From assembly GCA_000434615.1 (NCBI GenBank), contig FR880835.1:1-27233 (forward strand): 27,233 bases of DNA, given 5' to 3'. Shown piece after piece: positions 22,131 through 27,233 of the stretch. A program made the position numbers and the translations under genes. Origin of the DNA: Clostridium sp. CAG:510 (GTDB lineage Bacteria > Bacillota > Clostridia > Lachnospirales > Lachnospiraceae). The notes under the pieces were generated by a model. It had not been told where the DNA came from and did not search any database. It was given only the letters and a program-made list of their open reading frames with translations. The first letter of the stretch is position 1, and each line of letters starts with the position of its first letter.

Positions 22131-22448
22131 TTACAGTCCCCGAATAATATTCAGATAATCCTGTCTTTGGTCTACCACTGCATATATCACAATCCGTCTG
22201 TTAATTTCATCAACCTTGTAAAATACCAAATCCTTTTCCAAAATAAGCACCCGGTACTCCTGCCTTCTTAAAACAGGATATCGAGGCTCTGTTCCTATAT
22301 AAGGGTCTGAACCTAATTTCAGTATCTCGCTCTCTATTTCCTCTAACTTCTTTAATGCCGTTTCCCTGCCAAAATTTTGGGCAATATACAAAACTATTTT
22401 CCGAATACCCGTATCGGCTGTATCCGTCCGGACAATATTATATTTCAA
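22131..22448 (-). CDS. RelE/ParE-family toxin
   Basis: A 105-residue protein with a TTG start at 22448. AAGGAGG lies 7 nt upstream, inside the last codons of the antitoxin gene. The architecture is RelE/ParE-like: an N-terminal strand (MKYNIVRTDTADTGIRKIVL), a helical pair (YIAQNFGRETALKKLEEIES), and the beta-sheet end with YPVLRRQEYRVLILEKDLVF and IVIYAVVDQRQDYLNII. These toxins cleave ribosome-bound mRNA (RelE) or poison gyrase (ParE); which applies here cannot be told. The 2-nt gap to the antitoxin is typical of type II pairs. Confidence 0.9.
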   Translation of the reverse strand: MKYNIVRTDTADTGIRKIVLYIAQNFGRETALKKLEEIESEILKLGSDPYIGTEPRYPVLRRQEYRVLILEKDLVFYKVDEINRRIVIYAVVDQRQDYLNIIRGL

Positions 22449-22450
22449 GC

Positions 22451-22729
22451 TTAATCCTCCTTAAGCATCTTCCGCAAGTCATCGAATGTATCCGTAACCG
22501 GAGCAACACGACCGTTTTTCACATCGTCCTCTGCTTCTGCCAGCACCTCCAGCAGTTCTATACGTGCTTTCATATTTTTATATTCTTCGTATGAAAGGGT
22601 AACGGTGTCACCTCTTCCGTTCACAGTAATGATTACCGCCTCTTTGTTTTCCCTGCATTGTCTGGAAATATCACTGTAATGATTTCGCAAATCTGCTGAC
22701 GGTCTGATGGTTTCCTGCAAATTTATCAT
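22451..22729 (-). CDS. Phd/YefM-family antitoxin
   Basis: A 92-residue protein starting MINLQETIRPSADLRNHYSD and containing KEAVIITVNGRGDTVTLSYE and EYKNMKARIELLEVL: the Phd/YefM N-terminal DNA-binding and dimerisation fold. An acidic C-terminal tail (VTDTFDDLRKMLKED) probably wraps the toxin. It is the first gene of the operon behind a strong promoter, as expected for an autoregulating antitoxin. Two ATATAAT repeats 4 bp apart around the -10 could be part of an operator, but that is weak. Confidence 0.92.
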   Translation of the reverse strand: MINLQETIRPSADLRNHYSDISRQCRENKEAVIITVNGRGDTVTLSYEEYKNMKARIELLEVLAEAEDDVKNGRVAPVTDTFDDLRKMLKED

Positions 22730-22778
22730 AATAACACCCTTTCTCTTTCATTTTGTATTTCGCATTTATTATATGCAG

Positions 22779-22807
22779 ATTATATCATCAAACGACTATT
22801 GTCTCAA
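22779..22807 (-). promoter_or_regulatory. Promoter of the antitoxin-toxin-ATPase-arginase-like operon
   Basis: Minus strand TTGAGA (22802-22807), a 17-bp spacer and the extended, perfect -10 TG-A-TATAAT (22779-22784). The predicted start near 22772 gives a leader of about 43 nt. No other promoter or terminator is evident until the end of the arginase-like gene. Confidence 0.85.
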
Positions 22808-22830
22808 GTTTTTTAACAACACTCTCTCAT

Positions 22831-22872
22831 AAAAAACAAATCAGGGATACCTGCTGAAAAGCACCCCTGATT
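22831..22872 (-). terminator. Intrinsic terminator after the Rpn/PD-(D/E)XK gene
   Basis: Minus strand AATCAGGG and CCCTGATT form an 8-bp stem (22839-22872) with a further TGC/GCA inner pairing, followed by TGTTTTTT. It starts about 25 nt after the stop codon and insulates the downstream toxin-antitoxin promoter. Confidence 0.85.
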
Positions 22873-22896
22873 AGCATGTCTTACCTTTATGAGCAA

Positions 22897-23877
22897 TTAA
22901 GCCAGAATAGCCTGCACCTCTTCCAAATCCTTATCAATAGCTGCCGCTATCTGTTCTGCGGTAAAGCCGTTTTTGTGCATATTGTTAATCAATTCTGTGC
23001 ATGCTTCTTTTCTGCCGCGTTCTAATCCAATCTCAATGCCGTCTTCCAAAATTCCTTCGCCTAAGTTACACATCTCGTTCACATCCTTTCTGAATTCTTC
23101 TTCCACAGGAACATCGTATTCCTGTAATATGTTTAATTTCTCTTCCAACGTAAGCTTCTTGGAAAATACAGCACCCAGAAGCCGGTGGAGTTCATAACCG
23201 TTCTCTCGTCCGGGCACCTCTTCTCCTATGCCAATCATAATGATATTAAGTAAATTTAGGTTTCCTTTCCACTGCTGTGCATCAATGATGTCCTCTTTGG
23301 TAAGATGAATATGGCACATACTGTTTTTCTCCATATTCATACAAATCCAGATGGAATACACATTTTTAATATCATCGTAATGGGATCCCACAAAGTCCCT
23401 TTCCTTCTGGGCGGAAATCTGTCTGCATACATAGAAAATAGACCGGTTTAAGATTTTATACTTCTTCGGCTGATTTTTCTGTATCTCCACGTTGATGATA
23501 ATCTGGGTCAGCGGCTTCTTTTCGCCGTCGGATGCCTTTTCTCTGCTCCGTTCCGGCAACCGTACATAGCAGATAATATCAAATCTGGTCAGTCCCTCGT
23601 TGATTTCCTGGTTTTCCGTGTTGAAGCCTGTTACTCTCCGTCCGTTTTCTTCCCTGACGGCATTGGTCAGTCCCGGTTCCGCCGGTACTCTGCTGATATA
23701 AGGCTCGCCCTCAATATAGGGCACAATGTCCTTCGGCTTCATTCCCCGGAAAGCATCCACGGATTTTGCCAGAATGTTGGCTATGATGAACTTCTGCCCC
23801 GCAATGTTCTTGGCATGTTCATCGTACTGCGCTTCTTTCCCGGAAGCATTTACTGCAATCTTCAGTTCTCTAATCAC
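22897..23877 (-). CDS. Rpn-like / PD-(D/E)XK nuclease family protein
   Basis: A 326-residue protein with a GTG start and AAGGAGG 5 nt upstream. The PD-(D/E)XK core is suggested by RFDIICYV (Asp) and the following IINVEIQKNQP (Glu-x-Gln), then the family blocks YKILNRSIFYVCRQISAQKE, KNVYSIWICMN and LNLLNIIMIG. The C-terminus has the GIEIGLERGRKEA stretch and a small helical tail with FTAEQIAAAIDKDLEEV. Such proteins are abundant in Lachnospiraceae and are labelled 'Rpn family recombination-promoting nuclease/putative transposase'; no terminal repeats mark it as mobile here. It has its own promoter and terminator. Confidence 0.82.
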   Translation of the reverse strand: MIRELKIAVNASGKEAQYDEHAKNIAGQKFIIANILAKSVDAFRGMKPKDIVPYIEGEPYISRVPAEPGLTNAVREENGRRVTGFNTENQEINEGLTRFDIICYVRLPERSREKASDGEKKPLTQIIINVEIQKNQPKKYKILNRSIFYVCRQISAQKERDFVGSHYDDIKNVYSIWICMNMEKNSMCHIHLTKEDIIDAQQWKGNLNLLNIIMIGIGEEVPGRENGYELHRLLGAVFSKKLTLEEKLNILQEYDVPVEEEFRKDVNEMCNLGEGILEDGIEIGLERGRKEACTELINNMHKNGFTAEQIAAAIDKDLEEVQAILA

Positions 23878-23944
23878 GTTTTCCTCCTTAGATAGATTTT
23901 GATGTTTATTGGGTTCTAAGCAGGAATTCTTGAATTTTTAGACA

Positions 23945-23958
23945 CCGGCGAGCGCCGG
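23945..23958. repeat. GC-rich palindrome in AT-rich spacer
   Basis: CCGGCG-AG-CGCCGG is a perfect GC-only inverted repeat inside an AT-rich 297-nt spacer, in the predicted 5' UTR of the Rpn-like gene. No U-run follows on either strand, so it is not a usual terminator. Its function is unknown. Confidence 0.5.
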
Positions 23959-23999
23959 CAAAAGAAAATTAGAAAAAAGAAGTATCTGCTTATAGATGC

Positions 24000-24028
24000 A
24001 GTATATCGTAAGTTTGTGAACTACGCAA
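24000..24028 (-). promoter_or_regulatory. Promoter of the Rpn-like gene
   Basis: Minus strand TTGCGT (24023-24028), a 17-bp spacer and TATACT (24000-24005). The -10 is good and the -35 matches only 3 of 6 positions. The leader is about 115 nt long and includes the GC-rich palindrome. Confidence 0.5.
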
Positions 24029-24054
24029 GGTTTATTTTAGGGTTTTAAAATAAA

Positions 24055-24116
24055 AATGCCAGTGGCCTTAAGTCTTTTCACAACGAGCTATGATTTAAGA
24101 CTTTTCCACTGACATT
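24055..24116 (-). terminator. Terminator of the lipoprotein/ABC operon
   Basis: On the minus strand AATG-T-CAGTGG pairs with CCACTG-G-CATT, and an inner AAGTCTT/AAGACTT helix continues the stem beyond a small internal loop. TTTTTATTTT follows. It lies about 60 nt after the stop of the lipoprotein gene at 24175. Confidence 0.8.
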
Positions 24117-24174
24117 CTTCTAATATGTCATATGATTTAACTGCAATTTGCTATGGCAAAAGTATGTATCTTTT

Positions 24175-25038
24175 CTATACTCCTTCCTTCACCTTATACG
24201 CAACCTGTTCCGTTCCCCGATATGCCAGATAAATTTCAAGCAGCGTATCCGTGTCCATATCTTCCTGCACCGTTGCGTAATAAATGATGCTGCCATCGGG
24301 CGCTTCATCCATCGCCCAAAACCAGAAAACCTGTGCATTCTCCCAGGAAGGTTGGTTTTCTTTTATCCATTTCTGTGCAATTTCCGTTGCCCCTTCGTAC
24401 TCCAGCGCGCAGGTACGCAGTTCCCGTGTCGCCGGATTGATGGCTATGGGAATATCTCCCGCACCGCCGTTTAAGTAAATAAAATCTCCCAGGCGGTAGC
24501 AATATCCAAACCAGTTGCTTTCCCCGGCAAATTCTGTAACCGTATAATCTTCTGCCTTCTCCGTCGGAACTTCTACCAGCCAGGTATATTCCTTATCCAC
24601 GGAGCTGACCGGAATATAAATGTTACCGTTTTCCCCGTCATAAAATACCCCCCGCACATCTGCTGTGGCACTGTCCGCTTCGGTAAGATACTCCTTCATG
24701 TCAAATGTTGTATCCGTCAAAAGAACTTTTCCGTCTGCCCTCAGTCTGTCTATCCGGAAGGAATAGGCATTCTCGGAACTTATGTTTTCCTCTCCCTTCC
24801 AACCGTCTTCCGTGCTCTCCTCTGACCATTCCTTATACTTATAACAGTAGGGCAATCCAAAATCCACCTTATCGCCCCACTGATAACCGTTTTCCGCTTT
24901 TTGCACGACTTCGTCCAGATAGGATGCCGCATCCTGTTTTCCGACTGTCTGTCCGCATCCCATTGCACAAAATGCTAATACCAATGTCAATGCCCATATC
25001 CCTGTTTTTTCATAAAAGTAGCTCCTTCCTGTTTTCAT
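24175..25038 (-). CDS. Lipoprotein of unknown function
   Basis: A 287-residue protein. The N-terminus is a lipoprotein signal: basic residues, the hydrophobic stretch IWALTLVLAFCAMGC, and a probable lipidated Cys at about residue 28 followed by GQ. The mature part is soluble, acidic and aromatic (DGENGNIYIPVSSVDKEYTW, RLGDFIYLNGGAGDIP, DEAPDGSIIYYATVQEDMDT), with a beta-propeller-like feel, but I recognise no domain. AGGA lies 8 nt before the ATG. It follows the solute-binding protein gene by 33 nt and should be its operon partner at the membrane surface. Confidence 0.8.
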   Translation of the reverse strand: MKTGRSYFYEKTGIWALTLVLAFCAMGCGQTVGKQDAASYLDEVVQKAENGYQWGDKVDFGLPYCYKYKEWSEESTEDGWKGEENISSENAYSFRIDRLRADGKVLLTDTTFDMKEYLTEADSATADVRGVFYDGENGNIYIPVSSVDKEYTWLVEVPTEKAEDYTVTEFAGESNWFGYCYRLGDFIYLNGGAGDIPIAINPATRELRTCALEYEGATEIAQKWIKENQPSWENAQVFWFWAMDEAPDGSIIYYATVQEDMDTDTLLEIYLAYRGTEQVAYKVKEGV

Positions 25039-25071
25039 TTACCGAATCCTGAAAAGCACATCATTTTCCCT

Positions 25072-26418
25072 TTATTTCTCACTCATATAAAGCTGCATCC
25101 GGTTCTGGATAACCTGTGCCGCCTCCTCCGCCGTCTTTTCTCCTGACAGATAAGGCTCGACTTCTTCCATAATAATATTTAAGACCTCTTCGCTCCGCAT
25201 ATCCGGCGCCGCTGCATTTTCCAGAAGCTCCTGTAGCTTTTTTATGTCTTCTTCCGTTGCCGGATAGACCTCTATGGTTTCATCCCCGTAGGCTGCCCGG
25301 TACAGAGGGTCTGCGATTTTCTCCCCGTTATCGTTCAGATGATAAGTCTCGGTCTGTGCAAATGCATAGGCTTTGTTCAGATTTTCCTTATAAACCGGAA
25401 AGCCCGAAAGATACAGATTGTCCGCCGTACACAGGGCTTTTACCACTTCCCACGCTGCGTCTTTTTCCGTACACGACTCCATGATGCCGTAGGCTCCGCT
25501 GAAAACCATGAGGGTATTTCCGTTTTCCCTTTCCGTGGGAAATCCCACATACGTCACCTTTCCGTTAAAAACGGCAGGCTGTAACAGATAACCGGAAACA
25601 CTGTTTAACACAACGGGAAGCAGCAATATCTGGTTGCTTCTTACCATGGCAAGTTCTTCCGTCTGCCCCATCACCGTACTTTCCGCCGGGTATCGGCTGA
25701 CAAAAGAAAGCAGCTTTTGAAACTCTTCCCCGTCAAAAGAACAGGTCTTGTTGTCCCAGTCTATAAAAGAAGACGCATACTGCTCCATCATCTGGGCGAA
25801 AATCTGTCTTCTGGGAATGCCCTGCACAACCGTTTCCGGATTGGCAAGACCGTTTACAAAGCTTTCGTATTCGGCTATATTCCAGTGGGTATAGCCATCC
25901 AGATTTTCAGTCTTTCCCACCAGACTCCCTATCCAGAAGACAGAGGGTATGGCTGCCTGCATGCCGTCCTTATTATAAATAGCCAGAACATTCGGCAGGA
26001 AATCCTCTTCGCTTACTTCCGTGTCAGCGTTCAGGTAAGGCGTAAGGTCGGTAAGCAGGTCTTTCTCCACATAGGAAAAGGTGTCCGCCTTGGCTATATC
26101 CAGGATATCCGGGCCCTTTCCTGCCGCAATATCCGCCTGCAAAAGGGAAAGCGCCTGCGTGGTTTCCCCCGAATTGTCACCGTACAGCTTTATTTCCACC
26201 TTATATTCCGTACTGTTTTTATTAAACTCCGTAATGACATCCCTGATTTCGCTGCTGTCGTCAAGGGTCCCCAGAACCAGCACTTTCTTTTCTCCCTCTG
26301 CCGCATCCGTACTTTCCCGCTGCACCGAAATGGGCTGCCTGTCCTTTCCGCAGCCGGCAAGAAGCAGGGCGCATGTCATAAGAAGCAGCAGTTTTTTTCC
26401 TGCATTTCTACTTTTCAT
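25072..26418 (-). CDS. Extracellular solute-binding lipoprotein (family 1 type)
   Basis: A 448-residue protein with a lipoprotein signal, KKLLLLMTCALLLAGCG (lipobox LAGC, Cys about 23). The mature part has the layout of family 1 binding proteins: VLVLGTLDDSSEIRDVITEF, then FNKNS, GKGPDILDIAKADTFSYVEK, LLTDLTPYLNAD and DGMQAAIPSVFWIGSLVGKT, and a late GAYGIMESCTEKDAAWEVVK. Such proteins deliver sugars or oligosaccharides to ABC importers. The start codon overlaps the end of the ABC ATPase gene by 11 nt, and GGAGG lies inside that gene. No importer permease is seen, and the partner ATPase is of the MacB/LolD export class. Confidence 0.88.
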   Translation of the reverse strand: MKSRNAGKKLLLLMTCALLLAGCGKDRQPISVQRESTDAAEGEKKVLVLGTLDDSSEIRDVITEFNKNSTEYKVEIKLYGDNSGETTQALSLLQADIAAGKGPDILDIAKADTFSYVEKDLLTDLTPYLNADTEVSEEDFLPNVLAIYNKDGMQAAIPSVFWIGSLVGKTENLDGYTHWNIAEYESFVNGLANPETVVQGIPRRQIFAQMMEQYASSFIDWDNKTCSFDGEEFQKLLSFVSRYPAESTVMGQTEELAMVRSNQILLLPVVLNSVSGYLLQPAVFNGKVTYVGFPTERENGNTLMVFSGAYGIMESCTEKDAAWEVVKALCTADNLYLSGFPVYKENLNKAYAFAQTETYHLNDNGEKIADPLYRAAYGDETIEVYPATEEDIKKLQELLENAAAPDMRSEEVLNIIMEEVEPYLSGEKTAEEAAQVIQNRMQLYMSEK

Positions 26419-27097
26419 TGTGTTTTTCCTCCGTCAGCACACCGTCCCGGATATGCAGAATTCTGTTGCAGTCCCCGATTAATGCTTCATTGTGGGTAAT
26501 CATGATAACCGTCCGGTCAAAATCCCTGACGCATTTTTTCAGAAGCTCCATAACCTCATCCGCCGCTTCCGAATTCAGGTTGCCGGTAGGTTCATCTGCC
26601 AGAATAATGGCAGGCTTCGTTGCCAGTGCTCTTGCAATCGCCACCCTCTGCTGCTGCCCGCCGGACAGTTTGGACGGAATTCTGTCCTTCAGGGTATCGA
26701 GTCCCAGTGCGGTCATGATTTCCTCCACATATACCGTATCCACATCCTTTCCACCAATCTCAATGGGCAGAACAATATTTTCATATACGGTTAAAATAGG
26801 AAGCAGGTTATAGTTCTGAAATACAAATCCGATATTCTCCCGTCGGAAAACCGTGGCTTTTTCATCCGGCAGACCGGAAATATCCGTTCCCCGTATGAAT
26901 ACACTTCCCGAAGTAGGACTGTCCAGACCGCCGCATATGTTTAATAGCGTACTTTTTCCGCTTCCGGAAGGTCCGATCACAGCCACAAATTCCTTTTTTT
27001 CAATTTCCAGATTTACTTTTTTGAGGGCATGAACTGCTGCTTCCCCTTCTCCGTAAGTTTTGCTGACACCCGTCAGTTTTAACATGATTTCACGCAT
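26408..27097 (-). CDS. ABC transporter ATP-binding protein (MacB/LolD type)
   Basis: A 229-residue nucleotide-binding subunit. Walker A is GPSGSGKST (about residues 43-51), the Q-loop is GFVFQNYNLLPILTVYENIV, the signature is LSGGQQQRVAIARAL, Walker B is IILADEPTGNL and the switch histidine is in MITHNEAL. The DEPTGNL and FQNYNLLP spellings mark the MacB/LolD/FtsE-like group that works with FtsX-type permeases in export or mechanotransmission. The start is uncertain: ATG 27097 or ATG 27085, neither with a strong ribosome binding site. The preceding ABC fragment ends only 7 nt upstream, so translation may be coupled. No permease is visible in the window. Confidence 0.92.
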   Translation of the reverse strand: MREIMLKLTGVSKTYGEGEAAVHALKKVNLEIEKKEFVAVIGPSGSGKSTLLNICGGLDSPTSGSVFIRGTDISGLPDEKATVFRRENIGFVFQNYNLLPILTVYENIVLPIEIGGKDVDTVYVEEIMTALGLDTLKDRIPSKLSGGQQQRVAIARALATKPAIILADEPTGNLNSEAADEVMELLKKCVRDFDRTVIMITHNEALIGDCNRILHIRDGVLTEEKHNEK

Positions 27098-27104
27098 ACT
27101 TTAT

Positions 27105-27233
27105 TTATCTTTCTATTAATGTTCCACTATTAATTTCAATAATCTTATCGACTTGCTTAATAATATCATTTTTATGCGTAATTAATATTACCGTTTTATT
27201 TTTAAGTTCAGTCTTAATTAATTCACAAACCTG
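27105..27233 (-). CDS. ABC transporter ATP-binding protein, C-terminal end (runs off window)
   Basis: The last 42 codons of a gene entering from beyond the window. The frame reads QVCELIKTELKNKTVILITH, then KNDIIKQVDKIIEINSGTLI ending ER and TAA. VILITHKNDI is the switch-histidine strand of an ABC ATPase and the KIIEINSGTL strand follows it, so the protein ends in a nucleotide-binding domain. The codons are almost all AT-ending and far richer in A+T than the neighbours, suggesting a different origin. It is followed 7 nt later by the second ABC ATPase gene. Confidence 0.8.
   Translation of the reverse strand, partial: QVCELIKTELKNKTVILITHKNDIIKQVDKIIEINSGTLIER

Noticed and set aside
22897..23877. 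The Rpn-like gene as an active insertion sequence
   Set aside because: No terminal inverted repeats or target duplications were seen around it, and it has its own promoter and terminator.
25717..26499. A 260-codon plus-strand open frame opposite the binding-protein gene
   Set aside because: The minus strand has a lipobox and a binding-protein layout; the plus frame is a shadow crossing two genes.
1..27233. CRISPR arrays, tRNA, rRNA or a replication origin
   Set aside because: No regularly spaced repeats, cloverleaf-like sequences, rRNA segments or DnaA-box clusters were noticed on reading; no computed search was possible.

Overview
The window reads as the chromosome of a low-to-mid GC Clostridia bacterium, most likely a Lachnospiraceae (inference). 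The grounds are the ribosomal protein and RNA polymerase gene order, strong AGGAGG ribosome binding sites with frequent TTG and GTG starts, consensus sigma-A promoters, and a PD-(D/E)XK 'Rpn'-type nuclease of a kind common in that family. Every gene except one lies on the minus strand, so transcription runs from high to low coordinates.

Positions 1-13740 hold the core information-processing cluster. In transcription order it is rpmG, secE, nusG, rplK, rplA, rplJ, rplL, rpoB, rpoC, rfbD, rpsL, rpsG and the first codons of fusA. The cluster is cut into units by visible signals: a promoter before rpmG; an L1-binding leader before rplK that resembles the L1 stalk of 23S rRNA; a promoter, L10 leader and attenuator before rplJ; a hairpin plus a new promoter between rplL and rpoB; a GAAA-capped hairpin after rpoC; and a consensus promoter embedded inside a terminator-like inverted repeat before rpsL. 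A dTDP-rhamnose biosynthesis gene, rfbD, sits between rpoC and rpsL.

Positions 13740-16800 hold an orphan FliD-like (flagellar cap family) gene on the plus strand. It converges on a UDP-galactopyranose mutase gene (glf), which follows a small XRE regulator. The two convergent stop codons lie in one 19-bp palindrome.

Positions 16850-20215 are a gene graveyard. It contains a 3' fragment of galE, a beta-galactosidase (lacZ family) gene broken by an internal deletion and frame change, and a frameshifted remnant of a membrane-anchored signalling protein.

Positions 20270-22810 hold a compact four-gene operon behind its own strong promoter: a Phd/YefM-like antitoxin, a RelE/ParE-like toxin, a COG3910-like AAA/ABC-type ATPase with an extra N-terminal domain, and an arginase-fold metallohydrolase-like protein whose start overlaps the ATPase gene. 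This is the best candidate in the window for an undescribed functional system; no defence or stress role is shown by the sequence alone.

Positions 22830-27233 hold the Rpn/PD-(D/E)XK protein, then an operon made of a lipoprotein of unknown function, a solute-binding lipoprotein, a MacB/LolD-type ABC ATPase and the strikingly AT-rich C-terminal end of a second ABC ATPase that runs off the window.
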